31,758 nucleotides of DNA from Alphaproteobacteria bacterium (lineage in GTDB: Bacteria > Pseudomonadota > Alphaproteobacteria > Sphingomonadales > Sphingomonadaceae), in contig VBAE01000211.1 of NCBI GenBank assembly GCA_005882415.1, positions 1 through 31,758 of the forward strand, given 5' to 3'. How positions within the stretch are numbered: the first letter of the stretch is position 1; the number at the start of each line of letters is the position of its first letter. The notes beneath the pieces were generated by a model, which was given only the letters and a program-made list of their open reading frames with translations, ran no database searches and was not told the DNA's origin. Shown here in pieces: positions 15,145 through 23,412 of the stretch. A program made the position numbers and the translations under genes.

Positions 15145-16146
15145 GTGAAGAAGCTCGTTCTCGCGGGCGCGGCCCTGCTTGCGGTTGCAGGCGCCGGGGT
15201 TGCCCAGAATGCGGCAGCTCCCGCCAAGGGCGCTGCGCTCGACCAAAGCGTGCTCGAGGCGCAGGTCCTGCTCGACCGCGCCGACTTCTCGCCGGGCGTG
15301 ATCGACGGCCAGGGCGGGCCGGTGTTCGAGGCTGCGGTGCGCGGCTTCCAGCAGGCCCACGACATCGAGGAATCGGGCAAGATCGACGACGCAACCCGCC
15401 AGGCGCTGGCCGAAGGCGCGGTCCCGGCCACGATCCGCCTCCGCGTGGACGAGGGCGACGCCCAGGGCCCCTTCGTCGGCCCGATCCCGCACGATCCCGC
15501 CGTCCAGGCCGGGATGCAGCGCCTCGGCTACCGCAACCTGCTCGAGAAATTGGCCGAGAAATTCCACACCACGCCTGAGACTATCGTCGCCCTGAACAAC
15601 CCCAAGACCGTGCTCCGCGCCGGCACCGTGCTCGTCCTCCCCAACGTCCTCCCCAGCGCCCGGGCCTATGGCAATGCCAAGCCCGAGGTGGCCCAGCTGC
15701 TGAGCGACCTCAACGTTGACCCGAACCAGAAGCAGGCCGACAAGGTGGTCGTCGACAAGTCGGACAAGCTCGTCCGGGTCTATGCCGAGGACGGGACGAT
15801 GATCGCCCAATTCCCGGCGACGCTCGGAAGCAGCAAGGATCCGCTCCCGCTCGGCAATTGGAAGGTCAACACGATCGCGTTCAACCCGCCGTTCAAATAT
15901 CAGCCGCAGCTCTTCTGGGACGTCCCCGACGACCAGCCGGAGCGGATGCTCCCGCCCGGCCCGAACGGCCCCGTCGGCGTCGTCTGGGTCGATCTCAACC
16001 GCGAGAATATCGGCATCCACGGCACCAACTCGCCCGAGACCATCAAGCGCGCCGAAAGCCATGGCTGCGTCCGCCTGACCAACTGGGACGTCGCAAGGCT
16101 TACCCAGATGATCTCGGACGGAATGGAAGTAGTGTTCCAGGCTTGA
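15145..16146 (+). CDS. Exported L,D-transpeptidase with peptidoglycan-binding and LysM-like regions
   Basis: A 333-residue periplasmic enzyme that cross-links peptidoglycan or attaches proteins to it. The signal peptide covers about residues 1-20 (KKLVLAGAALLAVAGAGVAQ). A peptidoglycan-binding domain follows (about 33-90, GVIDGQGG...AAVRGFQQAHDI). A LysM-like segment lies at about 130-170 (LAEKFHTTPETIVALNNP). The YkuD catalytic domain is C-terminal, with IGIHGT and SHGCVRLTNWD, catalytic Cys308. Start GTG 15145 has GGAGAG 5 bases upstream. Its stop overlaps the start of the next gene, so the pair is coupled. Confidence 0.93.
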   Translation: MKKLVLAGAALLAVAGAGVAQNAAAPAKGAALDQSVLEAQVLLDRADFSPGVIDGQGGPVFEAAVRGFQQAHDIEESGKIDDATRQALAEGAVPATIRLRVDEGDAQGPFVGPIPHDPAVQAGMQRLGYRNLLEKLAEKFHTTPETIVALNNPKTVLRAGTVLVLPNVLPSARAYGNAKPEVAQLLSDLNVDPNQKQADKVVVDKSDKLVRVYAEDGTMIAQFPATLGSSKDPLPLGNWKVNTIAFNPPFKYQPQLFWDVPDDQPERMLPPGPNGPVGVVWVDLNRENIGIHGTNSPETIKRAESHGCVRLTNWDVARLTQMISDGMEVVFQA

Positions 16147-16754
16147 GCAGGTTCAAGCTCGTCGGGACGAACGTCCTCACCGCGATCGCGACCGCGGTCC
16201 TCACCAGCCTGTTCTGGATGATGGCCTACAGCCACGGCCCGGTGAGCCCCCGTTCCGCGCCCGCTGCCCGGCCGGGGCCGAGCCCCGCCGTGCAGCACGA
16301 GCTAGTCCTCGGCCCCACCGGCGTCGCCATCCCCGTGCTCGGGATCAAGCCGGAGCAACTCAGCGACACCTTCACCCAGGCGCGGGCGGGCGGCGCCCGG
16401 GTCCACGACGCGATCGACATCATGGCTCCGCACGGCACGCCCGTCGTCGCAGCGGCGCCCGGCACGGTCGAGAAGCTCTTCTTCAGCCAGGGGGGAGGGG
16501 GGATCACCGCTTATGTCCGCTCCCCGGACGGCAATTGGACCTTCTATTACGCCCACCTCCAGGATTACGCCCCCGGCCTCCACGAAGGCGAGGTGGTGAA
16601 GCAGGGCGACCCGATCGGCCGCGTCGGCTCCACCGGCAACGCCAATCCCGAAGGCCCCCACCTCCACTTCGCCATCCACCGCATGGCCGCCGGCGAGAAA
16701 TGGTACCAGGGCACGGCGATCAATCCGTACCCGCTGCTGGCGGGGAAGCGCTGA
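16143..16754 (+). CDS. Membrane-anchored M23 family metallopeptidase
   Basis: A 203-residue protein, starting at TTG 16143, with a single N-terminal membrane segment (about residues 9-28) and a periplasmic M23/LytM domain. Zinc-site motifs are intact: HDAID (the family's HxxxD) and the late GPHLHF. Such enzymes cut peptidoglycan peptide cross-links. The start overlaps the stop of the L,D-transpeptidase by four bases, pointing to joint synthesis of a cross-linking and a cleaving enzyme. The TTG start is chosen from the overlap and because the hydrophobic anchor begins straight after it. Confidence 0.88.
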   Translation: MSRFKLVGTNVLTAIATAVLTSLFWMMAYSHGPVSPRSAPAARPGPSPAVQHELVLGPTGVAIPVLGIKPEQLSDTFTQARAGGARVHDAIDIMAPHGTPVVAAAPGTVEKLFFSQGGGGITAYVRSPDGNWTFYYAHLQDYAPGLHEGEVVKQGDPIGRVGSTGNANPEGPHLHFAIHRMAAGEKWYQGTAINPYPLLAGKR

Positions 16755-16838
16755 CCGGCGGGGGACGGCCCCTCCCTTGCCCGCAGCGAGCCGGCGCGCT
16801 AGGAGCCCCCCGGCTCTTTCCAAAATTGTGAGACGGAC

Positions 16839-17402
16839 ATGAAGATCAGCGGCGTGGACATTCGTCCCGGCAACATCATCGAATATGAAGGCGGCATCTG
16901 GCGGGCGGTGAAGATCCAGCACACCCAGCCCGGCAAGGGCGGCGCCTATATGCAGGTCGAGATGAAGAACCTCATCGACGGCCGCAAGAACAACGTCCGC
17001 TTCCGCTCGGCCGAGACGGTGGAGCGGGTCCGCCTCGACACCAAGGACTTCCAGTTCCTGTTCCGCGAAGGCGACATGCTGACCTTCATGGACAAGTAAA
17101 GCTACGAGCAGATTTCCCTCCCCACCGACCTCCTCGGCGACGCCGCCGCTTTCCTCCAGGACGGCATGGACGTGGTCATGGAGCTTTGGGAGGAGCGGCC
17201 GATCTCCGTCCAGCTCCCCGACACGATCGAAGCGACCATCGTCGAGGCCGACGCCGTCGTGAAGGGCCAGACCGCCTCGTCGAGTTACAAGCCCGCCCTT
17301 CTCGAGAACGGCGTCCGGGTGATGGTGCCGCCGCACATCGGCGCCGGCACCCGCATCGTTGTCGACGTCTACGAGCAGACCTATGTGAGGCGCGCGGACT
17401 AA
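16839..17402 (+). pseudogene. efp: Elongation factor P interrupted by an in-frame TAA
   Basis: The reading frame from ATG 16839 to TAA 17402 is 188 codons, the usual EF-P length of about 187 residues, but codon 87 (17097-17099) is TAA. EF-P relieves ribosome stalling at proline runs. Before the stop lie domain I with the PGKGGAY loop (Lys33, the site that EpmA-type enzymes modify in other bacteria) and the start of domain II. After it the same frame reads SYEQISLPTDLLGDAAAFL and domain III to DVYEQTYVRRAD. Family members usually have Glu at this place, so GAA to TAA is one base change. The reading frame is otherwise undamaged, which argues for a recent mutation or a base error. Confidence 0.88.
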
Positions 17403-17566
17403 AAAACCCCTCTCCCTGAAGGGGAGAGGGAGGGGCCCAAGCGAAGCTTGGGAGGGTGAGGGCAAGCTCATCCCCTCACCCTGCCGCTTCGGGACCCCAC
17501 GAAAGTACTACTTTCGTGGGACCCCTTCGCGGCTTTCCCTCTCCCCTGAAGGGAGAGGGGTTAAGG
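17403..17566. repeat. Mosaic palindromic intergenic repeat with a perfect 12-bp hairpin inside
   Basis: CT-rich/GA-rich arms (CCCTCTCCC-TGAA-GGGGAGAGGG at about 17408-17430, and CCCTCTCCCCTGAAGGGAGA near 17539-17560) form hairpins and an outer inverted repeat. Between them lies a perfect 12-bp palindrome, CCCACGAAAGTA (17496-17507) and TACTTTCGTGGG (17509-17520), around one C. Short GGGACCCC-type sequences flank it, as if one repeat family had inserted into another. This resembles the dispersed palindromic elements of sphingomonad genomes. The first hairpin could also end efp transcription. Confidence 0.7.
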
Positions 17567-17573
17567 AGAAGAC

Positions 17574-18392
17574 ATGGTTTCCCATTCCGGCCTGATCACC
17601 GTCATGCAGCGGGCCGCGCGCAAGGCGGCGCCGCGGCTGAGGCGCGACTTCAACGAGGTCGAGCACCTCCAGGTGAGCCGCAAGGGCCCCGCCGACTTCG
17701 TCTCGATGGCCGACGAGCAGGCCGAGAAGACGATCGTCGAGGAGCTCCGCCACGCCCGCCCCGACTGGCGGCTGACGCTGGAGGAAGGCGGCACGATCGA
17801 CGGCGATCCGGACAAGCCGCGCTGGATCGTCGATCCGTTGGACGGGACCACCAACTTCCTCCACGGAATCCCCCATTTCGCGATCTCGATCGCGGTCGAG
17901 GACCCGCGCGGGCCCGGCGGCAAGCCGGAGATCACCCAGGCCCTCATCTACCAGCCGATCACCGACGAAAGCTATTGGGCCGAAAAGGGCAGGGGAAGCT
18001 GGCATAATGAGCGCCGCCTTCGCGTCTCCGCCCGCCGCGACCTCGCCGACGCGCTGATCGCCACCGGCGTGCCGTTCAAGGGCCACGGCCATCACGAGCG
18101 CTTCCACCGCATTCTCGGGGCAGTGGCACCCGAAGTCGCCGGAATCCGCCGCTTCGGCTCGGCCGCGCTCGATCTCGCCTGGGTCGCGGCCGGCCGCTAT
18201 GACGGCTTCTGGGAGGAGGACCTCCAATATTGGGACCTCGCCGCCGGCCTGCTGCTGGTCCGCGAGGCGGGCGGCTTCGTCACCGATTTCCGCGGCGGCG
18301 ACGCCGGAATCGCCAAGGGCCAGGTGCTCGCCGCGAACGGCGACCTCCACTCGCGCCTCCACAAGCTGGTCGCGGGGGCGCTCAGGGCCTGA
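17574..18392 (+). CDS. Inositol monophosphatase family protein
   Basis: A 272-residue Mg-dependent phosphatase. The metal-site motifs are in order: LEEGG (Glu of the first site, about 64-68), DPLDGTTNFLHG from Asp87 to about 98, and WDLAAGLLLVREAGG starting at Trp220. Length and motifs are normal for SuhB-like enzymes acting on inositol-1-phosphate or, in some bacteria, on RNA polymerase factors; the substrate here is uncertain. The ATG at 17574 follows AAGGAGAAG. In sphingomonads this gene often follows efp. It converges with the YbjN-type gene, 3 bases apart. Confidence 0.93.
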   Translation: MVSHSGLITVMQRAARKAAPRLRRDFNEVEHLQVSRKGPADFVSMADEQAEKTIVEELRHARPDWRLTLEEGGTIDGDPDKPRWIVDPLDGTTNFLHGIPHFAISIAVEDPRGPGGKPEITQALIYQPITDESYWAEKGRGSWHNERRLRVSARRDLADALIATGVPFKGHGHHERFHRILGAVAPEVAGIRRFGSAALDLAWVAAGRYDGFWEEDLQYWDLAAGLLLVREAGGFVTDFRGGDAGIAKGQVLAANGDLHSRLHKLVAGALRA

Positions 18393-18395
18393 GCG

Positions 18396-18869
18396 CTATT
18401 TGCGGTAGCCGATCTGCTTTTCGAAGTCGGCGAGGATGCTGGCCCAGAACTCCATATTGTCGATGAACAGCAGCGGCGACACGCCGCCATCGTCAAGATC
18501 GACGTCCATCTCGAGGATCGGGTCGTCTTCCTTGTCGAGATAGGCGCGGCCGAACCGCTTGCCCCGGTTCCATTCATTGATCAGCTCGAGGCCGGGCGAT
18601 GCTTTGAGATCGTAGCCCGAATGGAAGGTGACGGTCGCGCACGCCTTATGCTCGGTGCAATTGTAGAAGAAGATCTGGAAGGTGGTCCCGGCGACGCCGC
18701 TGGTGATCATCGGATCGCCGACCTTGTCGACCTCCAGCTTGGCCGCATAGCCGCCCCCCTGGAGCGCCTTCACCAGGCTGTCCGGGTCCTGCGCCTTTAC
18801 CATCTGGGCGCCCGCGGGCATTGCGAAAGCGGCAATTGCCGCGGCGACTGCAAAGCGTGTGAAGCGCAT
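18396..18869 (-). CDS. Exported YbjN-domain protein
   Basis: A 157-residue protein. The signal peptide is about residues 1-21 (AVAAAIAAFAMPAGAQ). The rest fits the YbjN fold, with DSLVKALQGGGYAAKLEV, a central strand pair GTTFQIFFYNC...ACATVTFHSGYD, and NRGKRFGRAYLDKEDDPILEMDVDL. The two Cys around 71-77 might form a disulfide in the periplasm. YbjN proteins are often called sensory-transduction regulators, but their mode of action is not clear. The start ATG (18867-18869) is preceded by a G-rich ribosome site. Family call is from pattern recall. Confidence 0.82.
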   Translation of the reverse strand: MRFTRFAVAAAIAAFAMPAGAQMVKAQDPDSLVKALQGGGYAAKLEVDKVGDPMITSGVAGTTFQIFFYNCTEHKACATVTFHSGYDLKASPGLELINEWNRGKRFGRAYLDKEDDPILEMDVDLDDGGVSPLLFIDNMEFWASILADFEKQIGYRK

Positions 18870-19120
18870 CCGATCCCCCCTTTGTTCGGGCGTCGTAACG
18901 ATGCCGCCGCCTCGGCCCCCCGTCAACTCCCCGCTGGGCCGCCGAGTGGCCGCGACTCGACACTCCAAATCGATTCGAGGGGGGATGCGGCGGCGGCTCT
19001 CCGCCCTTGCGGGCCGACTGCCGGCGCCTTAAGCCCGCGCTTTCGAATAATAAATATCGCTGTCGGCTGGCCTACCCGAAGGTGTATCATAGTCGTTTAC
19101 GAGCAACCGGGGAGGGCATC

Positions 19121-20449
19121 ATGGGAGAGGAAGCGGACAAGGCGCTGATGGGGGCCAAGCTGTCGGGATTTCTTCTTGGGAAAATCACCGGCGTCGATCC
19201 CTTTAATGAGGTTATGAAGGCATTTTCGGGAGGGCAAGGCGCGGATTTTGAGGGCTTCTTTCACGATGTCATTGCACGTCTCGACGCTATCAAGGGCGAG
19301 CTGGACCAGGTTCAGGACGCGATCGCCGGGGTGGCGGCCACAGAGACCAAGATCCTCCTCTCCATCGAGGACGTGAAGTTTCAGGACGCGCTCTCCGATT
19401 ACAACCTGGCCGCCAACCTGCTGAAGCAATTCTATGCGGACTGGCGATCGGCGGCGGCGGCGCTGAGATCCGATGACGACCAGACGCGGCGCAAGGGAGC
19501 GCAGCTCCTGCGCAAGACCCTCGGCGACGACAGCAGCGACAAGGTCGGCGAAGCGATACGCAACATCGGCACCTTCCTGATCGGCGAGGGACCGTTCCGC
19601 GGAGCTCTCTCCTACCTTCCGGGGCTTCTGGAGAGCGGCCTTCGGGACCTGGCGTTGAACCAGCCGGTGAAGATGACGATCCAGGGCGAGCCCTGCTACG
19701 ATTCCTTCTACACGTGTCAGAACATGGCGTCTCGATACGCGACGATCATCGACAGCGATATCTCGCCGCTCTTTGAAGCGGCCCTCGCTTCGCTGCACAT
19801 GGGTATTACGCTGCTCGAAATGACCTATGTGGGAACGATCCAGGAGAACCAGCTCGATGAGCCCCGCGCGCTCATCCAGAAGACGTGCAACTATATTCAC
19901 GACTTCTGGTTCAAGCTGGCCACGACCCCGGGGCTGGAGGACGGCATGGCCAAGGCCTTCCAAATCGGAAAGAAGACGCTCTCCCGCCCGCTGAGGGAGG
20001 CCCAATGGTCGAGCTGGGACAGCATCCACGAAAGCCCCGAACCGGGCGAGAGCGGCTTTCCCGCCCCGCCGGAAGCGGCCGGCTGGGCCGTCGTGGCCGC
20101 CGACCCGTACGTCAAGCTGGACTTTCCTCTCAGCGAACGGCTGATGGCGCTGATCCCACCCGACTTGGAGTTCAAACCCGACCAGCGGCCTGTCAGCCAG
20201 GTGATGTTCACCAATGGCAACGGCTACGTCCTCTTCGGCAGCTGCAAGGGCAGGACGCCGATCGACTTCGCGGTCCCGTCGGCAGTCTCGTTATTCGGCA
20301 TTCAATCCAAGGCACCGAGCCTGGTCGACATTTGCCAACGCCTGGAAGATGCCGGGCTCGTCGCCCCCAGGCAGGACCCCGCGGTCACAGTGCTGGCCGT
20401 CGAGGCGGGGCCGGCGGAAACGGAGGTGATGCGGCTGCCGCTCGCCTAG
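19121..20449 (+). CDS. Unrecognised 442-residue protein, helical N-terminus
   Basis: I do not recognise a family. From ATG 19121 it has no signal peptide and no clear membrane helix. Residues about 40-75 look like an amphipathic coiled-coil helix (FHDVIARLDAIKGELDQVQDAI), followed by more helices to about 300. A Pro-rich link (around 305-325) then leads to a mixed C-terminal part. The helix-bundle-plus-second-domain plan recalls helical pore-forming toxins and Cry-like N-terminal domains, but there is no motif to support that. Codon choice looks slightly less GC-biased than in the neighbours, and the leader (19030-19110) is AT-richer. It stands alone between the YbjN gene and the nuo operon, perhaps a later arrival. 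Confidence 0.7.
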   Translation: MGEEADKALMGAKLSGFLLGKITGVDPFNEVMKAFSGGQGADFEGFFHDVIARLDAIKGELDQVQDAIAGVAATETKILLSIEDVKFQDALSDYNLAANLLKQFYADWRSAAAALRSDDDQTRRKGAQLLRKTLGDDSSDKVGEAIRNIGTFLIGEGPFRGALSYLPGLLESGLRDLALNQPVKMTIQGEPCYDSFYTCQNMASRYATIIDSDISPLFEAALASLHMGITLLEMTYVGTIQENQLDEPRALIQKTCNYIHDFWFKLATTPGLEDGMAKAFQIGKKTLSRPLREAQWSSWDSIHESPEPGESGFPAPPEAAGWAVVAADPYVKLDFPLSERLMALIPPDLEFKPDQRPVSQVMFTNGNGYVLFGSCKGRTPIDFAVPSAVSLFGIQSKAPSLVDICQRLEDAGLVAPRQDPAVTVLAVEAGPAETEVMRLPLA

Positions 20450-20530
20450 AGCCGCGCCGCGTGATTGCGGCGGGCGTGCGGCGTCTGCGGGACCGCTCGA
20501 TCCGGGGGGATTATCTCCCGCCTTAACCTG

Positions 20531-20559
20531 TTGCGATGGCGGGTGCGCTGCCCTAGAAG
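20531..20559 (+). promoter_or_regulatory. Possible promoter of the nuo operon
   Basis: TTGCGA (20531-20536), a 17-nt spacer, and TAGAAG (20554-20559), placing transcription start about 25 bases before the nuoA ATG. The -10 element is only a fair match. No other promoter is evident in 20450-20590. Confidence 0.4.
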
Positions 20560-20590
20560 CCGCGCAACTTCATACCCCTGGAGAGTCTCG

Positions 20591-20968
20591 ATGGCGTCGT
20601 CCGCCGCCGAATATCTGCCGATCCTGCTGTTCCTGGCCGTGGCCCTGGCCCTGTCCTTGTCCTTCGTGATGCTTCCGATGCTGGTCTCCAAGCTGACCGG
20701 CTCGGCCAATCCCTATCCGGACAAGCTCGCGGAATATGAATGCGGCTTCCCCGCCTTCGAGGACAGCCGCGCCCAGTTCGACGTCCGCTTCTACCTGGTC
20801 GCGATCCTGTTCATCGTCTTCGACCTCGAAGCCGCCTTCCTCTTCCCCTGGTCGGTGTCGCTGGGCCAGATCGGCATCGCCGGCTGGGCCGCGATGATGA
20901 TCTTCCTGATCGAGCTGACGCTGGGCTACGCCTACGCCTGGAAGAAGGGAGCGCTCGAATGGGAGTGA
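20591..20968 (+). CDS. nuoA: NADH-quinone oxidoreductase subunit A
   Basis: A 125-residue membrane subunit of complex I, next to the quinone cavity. Three membrane helices are visible (about 8-28, 62-84 and 92-115). The loop after the first helix holds KLAEYECGFPAFEDSRAQFDVRFY (split here as AEYECGFP and the conserved RFYLVAILFIVFDLE). ATG 20591 lies after a GGAGAG-type site. The gene overlaps nuoB by 10 bases and is the first of the operon. Confidence 0.97.
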   Translation: MASSAAEYLPILLFLAVALALSLSFVMLPMLVSKLTGSANPYPDKLAEYECGFPAFEDSRAQFDVRFYLVAILFIVFDLEAAFLFPWSVSLGQIGIAGWAAMMIFLIELTLGYAYAWKKGALEWE

Positions 20969-21513
20969 TCCTCGACCCTCGTCACGAGAATCTGCGTCCC
21001 GCGGACCTGCAGCAGCCGGACCCGAAATTCTTCACCGAGCTTCAGTCGGAAGTCTCGGACAAGGGCTTCCTCGTCACCTCGACCGAAGATTTGTTCCAAT
21101 GGGCGCGGACCGGCAGCCTGTGGTGGATGACCTTCGGCCTCGCCTGCTGCGCGGTGGAGATGATCCACGCCAACATGCCGCGTTACGACCTCGAGCGGTT
21201 CGGCGTCGCGCCCCGCGCCTCCCCGCGCCAGTCGGACGTGATGATCGTCGCCGGAACCCTCTGCAACAAGATGGCCCCGGCGCTCCGCCGCGTCTACGAC
21301 CAGATGTCGGAGCCGCGCTACGTCATCTCGATGGGCAGCTGCGCGAACGGCGGCGGCTATTATCATTACAGCTATTCGGTGGTCCGCGGCTGCGACAGGA
21401 TCGTGCCCGTAGACATCTACGTCCCCGGCTGCCCCCCGACCGCCGAGGCCCTGCTCTACGGCGTCATGCAGCTGCAGCGTAAGATCCGCCGCAGCGGCAC
21501 GATCGAGCGCTGA
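20959..21513 (+). CDS. nuoB: NADH-quinone oxidoreductase subunit B
   Basis: A 184-residue peripheral subunit holding the last iron-sulfur cluster, N2, which passes electrons to quinone. The cluster cysteines are visible: the tandem pair in GLACCAVEM, one in MGSCANGG, and one in VPGCPPTAEA. The ATG at 20959 is in nuoA's last codons. All ligands are present. It is followed 4 bases later by nuoC. Confidence 0.97.
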   Translation: MGVILDPRHENLRPADLQQPDPKFFTELQSEVSDKGFLVTSTEDLFQWARTGSLWWMTFGLACCAVEMIHANMPRYDLERFGVAPRASPRQSDVMIVAGTLCNKMAPALRRVYDQMSEPRYVISMGSCANGGGYYHYSYSVVRGCDRIVPVDIYVPGCPPTAEALLYGVMQLQRKIRRSGTIER

Positions 21514-21517
21514 CACC

Positions 21518-22180
21518 ATGACCAATAGCGCTCCCCGCATCGCTGCCCGCGAAGGGTTGATCGACGAACTCCGCTCCGCTCTGGGCGAGTCCCTGACCGA
21601 CTCCAAGGACGCGGTCGGCGAGCTCTCGCTGACCGTTCGCCGCGAGGCGATCGTCGATGTCTGCCGCACCCTTCGCGACCAGTTCGAATATCAGCAGCTG
21701 ATGGAGATCGCCGGGGTCGACTATCCCCAGCGTGCCGAGCGGTTCGAGGTGGTCTATCACCTGCTCTCGCTGACCAGGAACCACCGCATCCGGGTCCGCG
21801 TCTCGACGGACGAGGACCAGGCCGTCCCCTCCGTCACCGGCCTCTGGCCCGTCGCCGGCTGGCTCGAGCGCGAGGTGTTCGACCTCTACGGGGTCGTCTT
21901 CGACGGAAACGACGACCTGCGCCGGATCCTCACCGATTACGGCTTCCGCGGCTATCCTTTCCGCAAGGACTTCCCGCTCTCGGGCTATGTCGAGCTGCGT
22001 TACTCCGAGGAGCAGAAGCGCGTGGTCTACGAGCCCGTCCGGCTCCCGCAGGACTTCCGCGCCTTCGATTTCCTCAGCCCTTGGGAAGGCGCGCAGTACA
22101 TCCTTCCGGGCGACGAGAAGGCCTCGCCCGAGGCCCCCGGCGCTCCGACCCCGCTCAAGGCGGAGGAGATCAAGAAGTGA
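21518..22180 (+). CDS. nuoC: NADH-quinone oxidoreductase subunit C
   Basis: A 220-residue peripheral-arm subunit, not fused to NuoD. The family signature ERE-FDLYGV is visible as LEREVFDLYGVVFDGN, followed by LRRILTDYGFRGYPFRKDFP, and an end rich in Pro and Glu. The stop region overlaps the nuoD GTG by four bases. Confidence 0.96.
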   Translation: MTNSAPRIAAREGLIDELRSALGESLTDSKDAVGELSLTVRREAIVDVCRTLRDQFEYQQLMEIAGVDYPQRAERFEVVYHLLSLTRNHRIRVRVSTDEDQAVPSVTGLWPVAGWLEREVFDLYGVVFDGNDDLRRILTDYGFRGYPFRKDFPLSGYVELRYSEEQKRVVYEPVRLPQDFRAFDFLSPWEGAQYILPGDEKASPEAPGAPTPLKAEEIKK

Positions 22181-23412
22181 CCATCGCGTCGCCTGACATG
22201 ACCCGCGAGCAACAGGTCGCCCGCTCCGGCGCGACCGAGGCAAAGATCGCGAACTACACGATCAACTTCGGCCCGCAGCATCCGGCCGCCCACGGCGTGC
22301 TGCGCCTCGTCCTCGAATTGGACGGCGAGATCGTCGAGCGGGTCGACCCGCATGTCGGCCTGCTCCACCGCGGCACCGAAAAACTGTGCGAGTATAAGAC
22401 CTACATCCAGTCCGTCCCCTATATGGATCGGCTGGACTACGTCTCGCCCATGTCGATGGAGCATAGCTACGTCCTCGCCATCGAGAAATTGCTCGACCTC
22501 GAGGTTCCGCTCCGCGCCCAATACCTCCGAGTCTTCTTCGCCGAGCTCACCCGGATCTCGAACCATCTGCTGAACATCGGCAGCCACATCATGGACGTCG
22601 GGGCGATGACCCCGAACCTCTGGCTGTTCGAGCCGCGCGAAGACATCATGAACTTCTACGAGCGCGCCTCCGGGGCCCGGATGCACGCCAATTACTTCCG
22701 CCCCGGCGGAGTCCACCAGGACGTGCCGGCCGGCTATCTCGAGGAAGTCGGCCGCTGGTGCGACGAGAAGCTTCTGCCGATGTTCGAGGACAGCTTGAGC
22801 CTCGTCGTCGACAACCGCATCTTCAAGCAGCGCAACGTCGACATCAGCATCGTGTCGAAGGAAGACGCGATCGCCTGGGGCTTCTCCGGCCCGATGATCC
22901 GCGCCGCGGGCATTCCCTGGGACATCCGCAAGGCGCAGCCCTACGACGTCTATGACCGCATGGAGTTCGACGTCCCCATCGGCACCAAGGGCGACTGCTA
23001 CGACCGGATGATGGTCCGCGCCGAGGAGGTCCGCCAGTCGGTCCGGATCATCAAGCAGTGCATCCGCGACATGCCCGAAGGCCCGATCGCCTCGCTCGAC
23101 CGCAAGGTGGTACCGCCCAAGCGCGCCGAGATGAAGCAGTCGATGGAAGCCTTGATCCACCACTTCAAGCTCTACACCGAGGGCTTCCACGTCCCCGCCG
23201 GCGAAGTCTATGTCGCGACCGAGAGCCCCAAGGGCGAGTTCGGAATCTACATCGTCGCCGACGGCACCAACAAGCCCTACCGGGTCAAGATCCGCCCGAC
23301 CGGCTTCTCCCACCTCCAGGCGATGGACTTCATGACCAAGGGCCACATGCTCGCCGACGTCACCGCCATCCTCGGCTCCCTCGACATCGTCTTCGGGGAG
23401 ATCGACCGCTGA
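22177..23412 (+). CDS. nuoD: NADH-quinone oxidoreductase subunit D
   Basis: A 411-residue subunit forming the quinone-binding site with NuoB. Recognised motifs: NFGPQHPAAHGVLRL, HVGLLHRGTEKL, YVSPMSMEH, and the C-terminal SHLQAMDFMTKGHMLAD. I use GTG 22177, which overlaps the nuoC stop and has AGGAGAT upstream; an ATG at 22198 is an alternative. Its stop overlaps the nuoE ATG (TGATG). Confidence 0.96.
   Translation: MTIASPDMTREQQVARSGATEAKIANYTINFGPQHPAAHGVLRLVLELDGEIVERVDPHVGLLHRGTEKLCEYKTYIQSVPYMDRLDYVSPMSMEHSYVLAIEKLLDLEVPLRAQYLRVFFAELTRISNHLLNIGSHIMDVGAMTPNLWLFEPREDIMNFYERASGARMHANYFRPGGVHQDVPAGYLEEVGRWCDEKLLPMFEDSLSLVVDNRIFKQRNVDISIVSKEDAIAWGFSGPMIRAAGIPWDIRKAQPYDVYDRMEFDVPIGTKGDCYDRMMVRAEEVRQSVRIIKQCIRDMPEGPIASLDRKVVPPKRAEMKQSMEALIHHFKLYTEGFHVPAGEVYVATESPKGEFGIYIVADGTNKPYRVKIRPTGFSHLQAMDFMTKGHMLADVTAILGSLDIVFGEIDR

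Noticed and set aside
13576..16062. 828-codon minus-strand frame
   Set aside because: Mostly antisense to the L,D-transpeptidase and exported-protein genes, and out of frame with the true DUF72 gene it covers.
17097..17099. UAA recoded as an amino acid
   Set aside because: TAA ends several intact genes here (gap, fbaB, cyclo-ligase), and no recoding signal is visible next to it.
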